Source: Sepiola atlantica | Taxonomy: Eukaryota > Mollusca > Cephalopoda > Sepiida > Sepiolidae | Direction: 5' to 3' | Assembly: GCA_963556195.1 (NCBI GenBank) | Contig: OY744529.1 | Location: forward strand, 58,823,080-58,887,079 | DNA length: 64,000 nt | Part shown: positions 54,852-64,000 of the stretch, in pieces | Position numbering within the stretch: the stretch's first letter is position 1 | Layout of the letters: each line of letters starts with the position of its first letter | Notes under the pieces: generated by a model | Told to the model about the DNA's origin: nothing | What the model saw: the letters and a program-made list of their open reading frames with translations, nothing else | The model's database searches: none | Position numbers and translations under genes: made by a program

Positions 54852-54930
54852 GATTGGTTGATGAGATCCTTCCACCAATCAGAAACAGTCGCTGTGAGAG
54901 CCAGGTATCTGTCAAGGTTTTCTATATAAA
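54852..54930 (+). promoter_or_regulatory. Inverted CCAAT pair and TATA box
   Basis: GATTGGT (54852-54858) and ACCAATC (54874-54880) form an exact inverted pair. TATATAAA (54923-54930) follows about 45 bp later. The spacing is that of a Pol II promoter. No clear transcript body follows except the 111-bp repeats at 55144. Confidence 0.4.
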
Positions 54931-55143
54931 CAAAAACCCAAGCACACCAAAGGCAGAAGGAAGACAAGACCACAGTTCGCCAGGCAGACCCTTGTCAGTC
55001 AAAACACATCTACTCAGACACTAGTGTACAACTCAAATTAACCCTGGTCATTGTGCCAAGGGTTCTCGACAATCAAGACAATCCACGGTCATCTATATCA
55101 CCACAAGAAATATTTCTTCACTTGCGCTGGCCAATCGAAGCTC

Positions 55144-55430
55144 AACTATAAACAATAGATAATCCACAAATCCTTTATCTTCATGGACCAATGAATCGAT
55201 ACCCACACCTCAGGTTCGATCCCCGGCACCTCAGCACTCGACAAATTGCGAATTAACTATAAACATTGGATAATCCACAAATCTATTATCCTCATAGACC
55301 AATGAATCGATAACCACACCTCAGGTTCGATCCCCGGCACCTCAGCACTCGACAAATTGAGAATTAACTATAAACATTGGATAATCCACAAATCCATTAT
55401 CCTCATAGACCAATGAATCAAAACAAACTT
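55144..55430 (+). repeat. 111-bp tandem repeat with B-box-like motif
   Basis: 2.6 units starting AACTATAAAC at 55144, 55255 and 55366. The first two units carry CAGGTTCGATCCCCGGCA, which matches the tRNA B-box consensus, at 55210 and 55322. No A box is seen at tRNA spacing. Confidence 0.9.
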
Positions 55431-56684
55431 TCTTTTAACAAAATCTCCGTGCCATTGAACAGTCGATATTTTTTCTTCTAATTTTTATGTCAAATGATTG
55501 AATATTACAATCAGTTAAAGGTTCATCTTGTGTTTGTCTGTTCTTTCTCGCTACCGTATGCTTATTTATTATATAACATTAGCAAGTTGCAATAACTCGT
55601 AGATAATCAAAAACAAAAAAAAAATGATTTTGCTATTTTTATCTTACTGTTTTTATTAATAAATACCATTTTTTACTAAATTATGGTTTTAAGTAAAAAT
55701 AAGTTTCTTGAGAGTAATGCGAAAACCAAGTTCATTGTAAATAATAATTAGGAAATTACCCAACATATTTGATAATCGAGTTTTCCCACTAGTTAATAAC
55801 TAAAAATAGGCTCAACAAAAATGGAGACATATTTAAAAATTATGATAATAAATGACATAATTGTTAATATTTAATAATAGAAAGCCTTGACTCTGAAGAA
55901 AATTTTTTTTACTTGTACTTATTTTAGATAGAATATTTTAGTAACTAAAATAAATGATAAAAAAGTGCACATACGTATGTACATAAATATACAATGACTT
56001 TAATGTAGAGAAGAAAGACAAACAAAAGAGAAATGGATTTTAATTCTAAAAAAATGGAGAATAGAAAAAAAAATGAAATGAAACTGTTGAATATATGCTT
56101 AGTTTGTATAATTTTAATTCTATTCTTGCATTTGTGTCTTATTTGAATCATAACTCATGTGTGGGTTGATATGTTTTTCAAATATAAGAAGTGGGTAAAC
56201 TTAAATAAAAAAAATATTGTTTTGCATTTTAACTCTCATTTGTCTGGGTTTTTTTCTTATGAATTAAATAATTAAAATATATATTATTTCAAAATAAATA
56301 CAAAACTTTGGGCGTACTTAATATTCTTTATATTTGATGAGATGAAATACTCCCACGGGCATTTATTTATGAAAATCAGACTTTTAGAAGATGGTCCTAT
56401 AATGGTGATGATTATTCTCTATTATAATTAATGTAATGGTAGGTTGCATTAGAAAGTTTATCTGACTCCAAAAATTAATCCACAGACCACATCGAATTTT
56501 CAAATGAAAATACTTTTTATTGGTCTGTGCTGAAAATTAATACAGCTAATATTCAGTCTTTCTAAAGTGCTGCATGCAATCTGCTTTGGTCGGTGTACTA
56601 GCTCCAACTGATGCCAGGAGGAATGAACTCGCGTTTGTGCTGTAAGAAGAAGTCTGCAATTTGTGTTCCTACGCCAGAGCTTCT
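55431..56684. other. AT-rich intergenic DNA, no gene recognised
   Basis: Several short frames of low-complexity composition. No supported feature. Confidence 0.45.
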
Positions 56685-56704
56685 GATTGGCTGGGAGGCC
56701 AATC
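56685..56704. promoter_or_regulatory. Inverted CCAAT pair
   Basis: GATTGGCTGGGAGGCCAATC: 7-bp arms with a 6-nt centre. Possible NF-Y type dyad. Two opposite-strand frames of 72-75 codons overlap it, and neither is recognisable. Confidence 0.35.
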
Positions 56705-57429
56705 ACTTCAGTGGTACACCTGTCCATTTACATAAAACGGAAATAATAATACAATTAGAAAATCTGACTGCTACAGGCCCAACAGCCTATAATATTTCCC
56801 CATTGCCCATGAACACTAATACAATCTAATAATACTAAACAAACAGTGACAATGGGAGTATAGGCGTATAATATAAAATATAGTTTCAAATATTTTAGAT
56901 AGAAAACAGAAGAAAAAAGGTGAATGTTGGGCCTAACAGATGCAACAATGGACAAAATATAAATAATGCGAATAATGCTTCTATAAAATATGAATATTTT
57001 AGCTGCATACACGTCGGGAATATATTATCCTCAACACACATGCCAACCATTATTCGTGCTTGTTACCATTGTATCGACGAATATGGCACACATGTCGGAA
57101 AAGAAAGATAAGAGTAAGCAGTTAGTTAATATATAACATTTAACGTTCAACGGTTTGTAGGTCACACTAATGAGAGAGAGTTTCTGAATTTACAACATGG
57201 CGACACAAAAATACCAAATCACACAACCATAGTGCTATCTCAATTGTTCTACATCTACTAACTCAATAACTCTCATCCATTCTTTCAACGTTGCCATACC
57301 ATTTGTCCTTTAGTCCTCACATTCCATGAGCGATGTTTCTGACAAAGGGGGGGGGGAGAATTGCTGGTTTCTGGGTCAGAATCTATCCATATAACACTTA
57401 TCGTTGGCTAGTTTTTGAGCTTGAAGTAG
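56705..57429. other. Intergenic DNA, nothing recognised
   Basis: A G run at 57347-57355 and no supported gene. Confidence 0.4.
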
Positions 57430-57905
57430 TATTTTTTTTAGCTCCGTACATCAAGTGGCTTCATGCCTTGTCTGGAGCGATTTCCATAAAAAAGTCTTCT
57501 GTTCTGCCCACTACTGTCCAGATTTCATCTTCTTTTGAGGTCATAAAATCTACGTCTGTCTTTAAAACTCACATTATACATCCATCGTATCATTCTCATA
57601 TCATTTCCCTCCATGCAATGCATGCCCTCAACCCTCACTGGCCAGGTTTCACTTCCATACATCATCAGACTGTGTACATATACCTGACAGACTCTTCCCT
57701 TAGTTGACAGTGTTAACGTTCTTCTGGTTAGTAATGGTAGAAGTTCCCTGAACTTACTCCATCTACTCCTAATTCTTGCACTTACACTAGCACCTGCTCC
57801 TCCCTGTGCTCCAACGGTATCAGCAAGGTAGCAACATTTTTCTGAACAACCTCAATAGCTTCATCATCCAGATATACTTATCCATTTCTATTGTGTTACA
57901 CTTCT
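57430..57905 (-). pseudogene. LINE reverse-transcriptase relic (minus)
   Basis: Minus-strand translation gives CYLADTVGAQGGAGASVSAR, then SRWSKFRELLPLLT, GRVCQVYVHSLMYGSETWPV, and MEGNDMRMIRWMYNVSFKDR. It is the same LINE as at 49340/50640, and here the block between those two parts is present. Stops and frame changes make it a pseudogene. Confidence 0.82.
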
Positions 57906-58275
57906 TGCACAACAAAGGGTTAAAATCTCTCAACCTACCAGTAAATCCACTGCACTTTTTATGCGAATTCATTAATGATTTTTGTACATGTTTTTCTATA
58001 TTTCTGAAATATGAAAAAAGACAGATAACAATTATCTCAAGGATCGCTTACATTGCAGATTTTTCAAAAATGATTACACACTTTATTGCTTTTTCAATTA
58101 TAAAAAAATAAAACATACTTGTCATATAAGTATCTAAATAAGGAAAATGAAATGGTCTGTTTTTCCTATAAAAAGAACGAGAATTAACAAGATCTCACGG
58201 GCCTTACTAGTTCATCCAGTCGCTCACGGCTTTGCTTTCAGGCTGAGTTGAGGGTAGCTGTTGCATTCCCGGTCT
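57906..58275. other. AT-rich DNA, nothing recognised
   Basis: A 101-codon frame at 57806-58111 overlaps the LINE relic antisense and has no domain. Confidence 0.4.
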
Positions 58276-58530
58276 CAGGAGGCCAACCACCCAGATAATA
58301 CCTCCCTTTTCGGAGGCAGAAACGTTACCTTCAATGTCTCCTCCTTTAGAAGGGAGTATTGGTTAATTGCTGATCACCTGAGGTGCTCTTACTGGTGAAT
58401 GCCGACGAGTTTGTTCACAGCTATTTTTGCCTCTACCCAAATTCCCCTCTTTAGAAAGGGGGGACTTCCCACTTTAAAATAAACTTTGTGCCATATTTTG
58501 ACTGGTGGGAGTCAAATAAATCCCCGGAGC
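58276..58530 (+). mobile_element. Old, diverged U2-SINE body
   Basis: GGTTAATTGCTGATCACCTG, GTGAATGCCGACGAG, TTCCCACTTT and GACTGGTGGGAGT keep the order of the SINE body landmarks seen at 37089-37434, with much divergence. The U2 head is not recognisable. Confidence 0.55.
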
Positions 58531-59739
58531 TTATTGGCTCAACATAGCGATTGCTAAACTACCGTTACATATACATTTAATTTCTCGTACCTTCTCTTCT
58601 TTGGACCACACGCTGTCATATTTATATTATTCTTTTTTTTTCTTCTTTTTTCTTTCTGCACCCGTGAAAACCTCGGTTCGTGTCAAATGTTCATGCTTAA
58701 ACAACACCAAAAAAGAATATGTTGCATAGTCTTTAATTTCTCGTACCTTTTTCTTCTTCCTCGTCGCGTGGAGGTGCGCCGTCTCGATGTCGTCTAGTGG
58801 TTGAGTTCTCTCATCGTTTCTGTACTGCCGTGAACATCGCCGTCCGGTGTGTCTGCAACAAGCACCTGGCCAACAAAATTCACGAAGCAACAATCCTTTA
58901 CTTTGATTTTGTTTTATTCAGGCGTCAGTCTACCGTCGATCTTGGAGATGTTTCACCAACGTTAAGGGAGAGACCAAATTACGACTCTATCGTAGTTCAT
59001 TCCTAGCTTAAGTCCTTAGCCATTCGAAGAGGGGGGAAGAAGGAATCTCATGCCTGTATTCTCTTAGGGAAATAAATTCCCATTTTTCATTTCAGACTAC
59101 ATAGAGAAATCGTCTATTCGGCCTGCTTTCAAAACCCAGACTGGCAAAACTCCGCTTCCCACACAAAAGCCCGTGACGTCACAGAACCCCTATGCGCAGG
59201 TGCGCCTTGACCCTTGACCTGAGGTCTCGTCAAAGTGGTGGCCCTGTCAACGTCTGTGAGCTCCGACTGTGAGAACCAGTTTATTTTGCACTCGACTGTA
59301 CGGGTCCATCCGCACTAAATCGCGTAAGCCAAACCAAACGATCTCCCACACATACGTCTGGCCTGACAGGGCCATAATCTAACACTACTTTGTTCACTTT
59401 GTATCTTTTGTTTAGTAAACCTTCTTTTCTATCCTTCATACTTGTTCGAGTTTTTGCCTATTATTTGCTCTTTTAAGCCTGACCCTCGGCTTACAACAAT
59501 AATAATCTGTCTCCTAGTTTCAATCCATACACATCACTCGTCAATCAATTCTGTAAATAGTGATAGCGGCTTTTGATGACAAAAATAAAACTTAGTTTAA
59601 AATGAACTTGTTTTTTAATCATCAAAAATATTGACATCATCGATATGAAACTTAGATTATGCCATTTATTGACAACTGTTAAAAATAAAAGTTTTGCTTA
59701 AGTAGAATTTTATATAATAAAAGTAAACATATGTGTGTT
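58531..59739. other. Unassigned DNA with a promoter- or LTR-like stretch
   Basis: 59100-59500 is GC-richer, with TGACGTCA at 59174 and TTTGTTTAGTAAACCTTCTT near 59408. It looks like a retroviral-type LTR or promoter in composition, but no paired LTR or primer site was found. Frames at 58627-58893 and 58797-59006 are unrecognised. Confidence 0.3.
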
Positions 59740-59904
59740 CGGCTCACTTCAATAATCACGTATGCAAATGAAAATTTTATGAGCAAAGAAGGAGAGGCTT
59801 AATCACAATAATATCTGATAATAATAAAAATAAAATAAAAAATTTCTTTCACTTTTAATATAAACACAAAGATATTCCCTTATTATTATTAAAACAGAAC
59901 AAAG

Positions 59905-59963
<59 letters not shown>

Positions 59964-59964
59964 A
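59740..59964. repeat. Repeat related to 9985-10275, with (GATA)n(GA)n
   Basis: TTTTATGAGCAAAGAAGGAG and TTTCTTTCACTTTTAATA are shared with 10008-10190. Followed by (ATT)n and (GATA)n/(GA)n at 59905-59960. Confidence 0.8.
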
Positions 59965-60136
59965 TTTATGTATACGTTTTTCATTGCGTGCTTTCCTTTT
60001 TTTCTTCATATTTATGCATGAATACTTAATTATCTGTCAAATATTTGATGTAGTAAGTTATGTTTTGGGAAATTTTATACCAATTGTGCTTATGTATTAA
60101 CAAATCTTAATTCGCCTCCAAACGGATGTAATGCCA

Positions 60137-60175
60137 GACCAATAGGACAAAATAAATCGTTCGTTCTGATTGGTC
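60137..60175. promoter_or_regulatory. Inverted CCAAT pair
   Basis: GACCAAT (60137-60143) and ATTGGTC (60169-60175) are exact complements with 25 bp between them. There is no TATA motif at a convincing distance. Confidence 0.3.
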
Positions 60176-60523
60176 AGCAAAATAATGAGGGAAGTTTGAA
60201 TAGAAAATAAGATACGTTAGAACAATCAAGAATAATATAAATTCAAACTTTTTATGTAAATTTTATATATCTATATACTATTAGTTGGTCTGTTCGTATG
60301 CAAATAGAAACGTGATTGGTTGACAAAAACGAATAGGAAATAGATTTTTTAAACTGGATACGTGTATTATACATTTAAAGCAATTAATATAAGTTAACAT
60401 AACATAAAAAAGATTACATGAATATTTTTCTTTAACTAAGTGACCTTTTTTGATAATTCGCAAAAAGAGTAGGCATAAAGGGTATTCAGCATTAATTCAA
60501 AGCGAAATATTTTTGCATAAAAA

Positions 60524-60640
60524 CAACTTCTAATGTTTTTGCCAATAAAAACAATTTCTAATGTTTTTGCCAATAAAAACAATTTTTAATGTTTTTGCCA
60601 ATAAAAACAATTTCTAATGATTTTGTCAATAAAACAATCT
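60524..60640. repeat. 27-bp tandem repeat, about 4 units
   Basis: Units of AAAACAATTTCTAATGTTTT plus TGCCAAT. Confidence 0.92.
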
Positions 60641-60780
60641 GTAAATACATTCATTGTCGTTATTTATTCGCTCATGCAAATACTAAGTAGCATACTTTTA
60701 CTAAGAAATTTACTAAGAAATTTCACAAATATCTTTCTCTGTACTAGCTATGAAGCAGTAGAAGCTAGATAAAGATGGAA

Positions 60781-61082
60781 ATTGACATACCCAGGTACTG
60801 TACCAACAGCACTCAAGGGGCGGGTATAAACTAGTAAAGATTTAATTTTTGAATCTTCATTGCCAGTTGACGGATTAAGTAAAATACTTTTTCCTCAACG
60901 TCATATTCTTTCCATTAGAGTAAGGGAAAAATTTCCAGTTCACGGAGTATTGATTTACTCCTCTCCAGGAGTTAGGCACAAGGCCAGTTTTTATCTTACT
61001 CCCACAAGTAAGATGTGACACAAGGTCGGGTCGGGAAAGTGGGGTTTAAAAATTGCTTGAGCAGTCCCGTCGGCATTCCCAG
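60781..61082 (-). mobile_element. Composite U2-SINE/Helitron-end fragment, second copy
   Basis: Almost identical to 52681-52983: GGCGGGTATAAACTAG before T, then GCCAGTTGACGG, then the SINE 3' module and body, cut at GTCGGCATTCCCA where (GA)n begins. The shared breakpoint ATTGAC(A/T)TACCCAGG at the left shows that both copies derive from one composite unit. Confidence 0.88.
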
Positions 61083-61414
61083 AGAGAGAGAAAGAAAGAG
61101 AGATGGATGCATTAATGACACTTTGTTGTTATATAGTAAAGATGGGTTTTTGTTTTTTTTTACTTCTCACTTTTTCGAAAGTTGTCGAACGTTTAATATT
61201 CTCTAATTCCATAAATTTGTACATAATAAAAACATTATTAAAGGAAAAATAAGGAAAATATAATAGAGATTTTGTATATGCATGTCTGTAACTAAAACTA
61301 GGTCACATTTTTCAAAGATTTTACTTTAAATTCTCACATTTTTATTTTCTGGATATTCAGAATAATTTAATACTAGCAAATATATGTTCACAAATCGAGC
61401 TAGCTATGAGCATG
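61083..61414. other. AT-rich spacer with partial hairpin repeat
   Basis: CTAGCAAATATATG at 61374 is the left half of the 43432-type hairpin. Nothing else recognised. Confidence 0.45.
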
Positions 61415-61797
61415 CAATACCTCAATCCACTATCTGGCGTGTGCTAAGAATCCTCAGAAACAACATCTTGTTCAGGCATTTACCAATGAAGACAAAAGGA
61501 AGGATATTAAATTTTGCAATTTGATGCTCTTTGTGCGTGACCTCCATGATCCCTAGACCTCACCATGTGTGATCTTTTCTTGTGAGGATACATAAAATAT
61601 CTTGTTTTTGTTCCACCGCAACCCACTAACCTGGATGACGTTAAATATGGAATAACAACAGCGATTAATTCAGAGGATCGTAATATGCTGATTCTATGTG
61701 TCTGGCAGGAATTCGCTTATCGCATTGATGTTGCCTTCACTGCAGCTGGTGGCCACATTATAAGACACTTAATAAAAGCTGATTGTGGGTAGGTTAT
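61415..61797 (+). pseudogene. Mariner-type transposase relic
   Basis: PQSTIWRVLRILRNN at the start (helix-turn-helix side), then KDIKFCNLMLFVRDL, then a jump to SLDLTMCDLFL with a stop inside, GYIKYLVFVPP, and VWQEFAYRIDVAFTAAGGHI. The order fits a transposase of the mariner/IS630 group with the central part deleted. It is dead by stops, frame changes and deletion. Confidence 0.78.
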
Positions 61798-62454
61798 TAA
61801 TGATTTGACTGGAGTTTTCTATTGCTTTCTTTTTTGTAACATTGCGTAATAAATTTGGTTCATTTTTTTTGAATAACCCTACATATCTACTAGTATATTA
61901 CAACTGAGTTAGTCAACGTTTTTTTCCCATAAGCTTTTTTCTTATATATCTTAATCGTACAAAATGCATGCTAAAATATTCCTTAATTTAGAGATTGAGT
62001 AATGTTTGAAAAAAAATCATTTTAATTGTTATAATTTACCGTAAATTGTAATAATCTAACCAAGTGTCCTGTCTTTTACTACATCGTGTCTGCCTATCGC
62101 CCTGTTCTTCTCTCATTGTCTTGTTTGACGCCCACTCTTATTTTATACTGAATCTCACACACAAATCTTTCTCTCTTTCTCTCCCCCCTCTCTCTCTCTC
62201 TCTCTCTGTGTTCATTAACAGTCAAAGGTAAAAATAAAAGAAAGAATAAAAAGAGATAAATGGTCCATTAAAAAGAAAGGGAATATTACTACATTTAACC
62301 CGTAGTTGGAAAGGAAGAGAGAGAGATAGCAAGCAGAAAGATGCTCATTTGGATTTGTCTTTTAATTTTTAAATAACTTTTAAACATTTAACTGGCTTTT
62401 CAAACTCACTATTTCTCAATGGGTAACATTTTTTATAGTATATATAACATATCA
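61798..62454. other. AT-rich DNA with (TC)n
   Basis: (TC)n at 62165-62207. No gene. Confidence 0.6.
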
Positions 62455-62925
62455 CTCAATATGTCCAGGGTTTAACTAATAAAACAACTTTTAGACAAAA
62501 TTTGACTTTATTCATTAACATAGTCTCATTCTCGGGTGATACACTGATTCCAATGCTTCTCAAACAATTCGATTCTTTTTTTTTGATAACGTTTTGTCTT
62601 TCGTCTCAAAATACACCTTAGTTTCCGGTTTCACTTCTTCGTTAGAACCAAATCTCTTGTCACTTTCTTTTGAGGTCTGCAAACAATTGCCGAGTTTTGG
62701 CGACCTGAACATTCTGCATCATTTGTGTCTGTATGACCACCTTTAAGGTCAGTATACTACCTCTTAACTATTGTTTACAACGGAACAGAGTCCAAATAAC
62801 ACTTATCAAGCCATTGCTTTGCTTGAACAGTATTTTTCCCATCAGAAAGCAATGCTTTATCAACACACGAAATCCAGATTTTTCCATTGTTTTGAAAATT
62901 TGTCACAGCAGCTTCACTTGAATAA
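62455..62925 (-). pseudogene. Mariner deletion derivative (ends kept, DDE core lost)
   Basis: Minus strand: the N-terminal start MEKSGFRVLIKHCFLMGKN, then TVQAKQWLDKCYLDSVP and TDTNDAECSGRQNSA, joins near 62700 to the C-terminal part (RQLFADLKRK, FGSNEEVKPETKVYFETKDK). The catalytic centre is missing. An internally deleted element of this kind can act as a MITE founder. I could not define its terminal repeats. Confidence 0.82.
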
Positions 62926-63072
62926 TTGTAATTTGTAAACTAATAATCCAATTCGGCTGAAATTTTGATATATGCAATTTAAAGGTTAGTACTTTATAAA
63001 AATCATATGGATTTTTTGTTATTAGTACCGCCATCTATATGTTAGGCTTGGAACTTATTGAGCGATGTGTTT

Positions 63073-63116
<44 letters not shown>

Positions 63117-63679
63117 TGTAAATATTTTGTTCTTTTTCCTTTTTTAGAACTTGAAATCATGCACGGGAAATGGGAAGTTGACATTCGAACTGAGAAATGA
63201 TCTTTTGAACCCAGGAAATCCGCTTAGAGACACATAGACTAATATTGAACAATTGCATGGGTGAATAATCACTGAAATATAAAGTCACTCAATTTTACTT
63301 ATGTTGATCAATGCATATAAATAAGAACTGAGTCGACAATTAGTATTTCCTGGTTGACAGTTGGCCCAGGAGATGGAAGGATAGCAGAGACCCATGTCTA
63401 TATTGGAAAAAACATTGTGACTCCGACCCAGGTAAATATGAAATGGACATTTCTCTCACTTAGATTCTACATTCCCGTTTTCTCTTTCTCTTTCTCTTTT
63501 GGTTAAAAAAATCTTAATGAAATGCATGTATAATTTATGAATAACATTTAAAAATGAAATAAATGACATTAATTCCTATAGCAAGTCATTATTCAGCATT
63601 TCTCCATCATGATGACCATGATGATGATGATAAAACATAACTTTCACTGTAATTATAATAATTAAAAGGAAAGGCCATA
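62926..63679. other. AT-rich DNA with (AT)n
   Basis: (AT)n at 63077-63112. No gene recognised. Confidence 0.5.
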
Positions 63680-63699
63680 TCTCTCTCTCTCTTATATAT

Positions 63700-63782
<83 letters not shown>
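63680..63782. repeat. (TC)n and long (AT)n microsatellite
   Basis: A short CT tract followed by about 95 bp of AT. The window ends in unrecognised sequence after it. Confidence 0.95.
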
Positions 63783-63786
<4 letters not shown>

Positions 63787-64000
63787 TTTAGTTATTTATA
63801 GATGGAGAAAAAAAAAACATCAATATCTATATATATGTATTCAACATTAATAATATATTGTATGCAAAAATACAAAAAAAAAACGAATTTATATAAGCCA
63901 ACCATAGAAACAGCCCCCACTGCTAACAGCACGGAAGCATTCCCTTCTTCCATATTCCTAGTGACAGCATTACTATCCTAACTCTAATATATGGCTTCCA

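Noticed and set aside
59080..59510. Solo LTR of a Gypsy-type element
   Set aside because: The composition is suggestive, but I found no TG...CA ends with a target duplication, no paired LTR and no polyprotein.

Overview
This is a gene-poor, AT-rich stretch of animal nuclear DNA. I found no intact host protein gene, rRNA gene or tRNA gene. Recognisable eukaryotic material is limited to fragments: U2 snRNA 5' ends, a decayed piece of 18S rRNA, tRNA-derived retroposon heads, and decayed Tc1/mariner, Helitron and non-LTR retrotransposon sequences. With the long (AT)n tracts, the repeat spectrum fits a mollusc and most resembles a cephalopod such as an octopus. That assignment is inference from memory of such repeats and is not proven here.

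Layout. 1-9.2 kb is a block of nested tandem arrays: 35-bp units inside two Helitron-like elements that share a 3' tail, a 51-bp minisatellite, a 33-bp minisatellite, a 324-bp satellite and G/T-tract repeats. 9.3-10.3 kb holds a Tc1 transposase relic and an (ATT)n tract. 10.7-17.1 kb is one uninterrupted 63-bp satellite of about 100 units with internal block duplications. 17.5-20 kb holds hammerhead motifs, duplicated tRNA-SINE-like units and a reverse-transcriptase tail. 21.0-22.17 kb is a near-perfect inverted repeat with arms of about 495 bp. 22-37 kb is AT-rich DNA with SINEs, a TA-flanked MITE, more hammerhead motifs and foldbacks. 37-41 kb has a U2-headed SINE, 3' ends of an RLE-type LINE and a 472-bp Helitron. 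41.5-44.4 kb has two foldback elements with tRNA-like loops and hammerhead-like arms, and an 18S fragment. 49-53.5 kb has a split LINE and a second Helitron copy with U2-headed SINEs inserted in it. 57-63 kb has more LINE, SINE and mariner relics.

Two themes tie the window together. First, hammerhead ribozyme motifs recur (17590, 18344, 29408, 35233, 35584, 36423, plus decayed forms near 41.6, 41.9, 43.7 and 44.0 kb). In several cases the motif lies directly downstream, on the same strand, of a tRNA-derived head with A and B boxes. This suggests a set of tRNA-headed, ribozyme-bearing retroposons. Second, a SINE begins with the 5' end of U2 snRNA. Its insertion can be read directly, because the window holds both an empty site (39618-39629) and filled sites with 12-bp target duplications (52243-53197). 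The same SINE seems to have seeded the 51-bp minisatellite at 1.9-2.5 kb.

All calls are by eye, without alignment or folding software. Repeat edges are good to a few bases where a junction is described and to tens of bases elsewhere.
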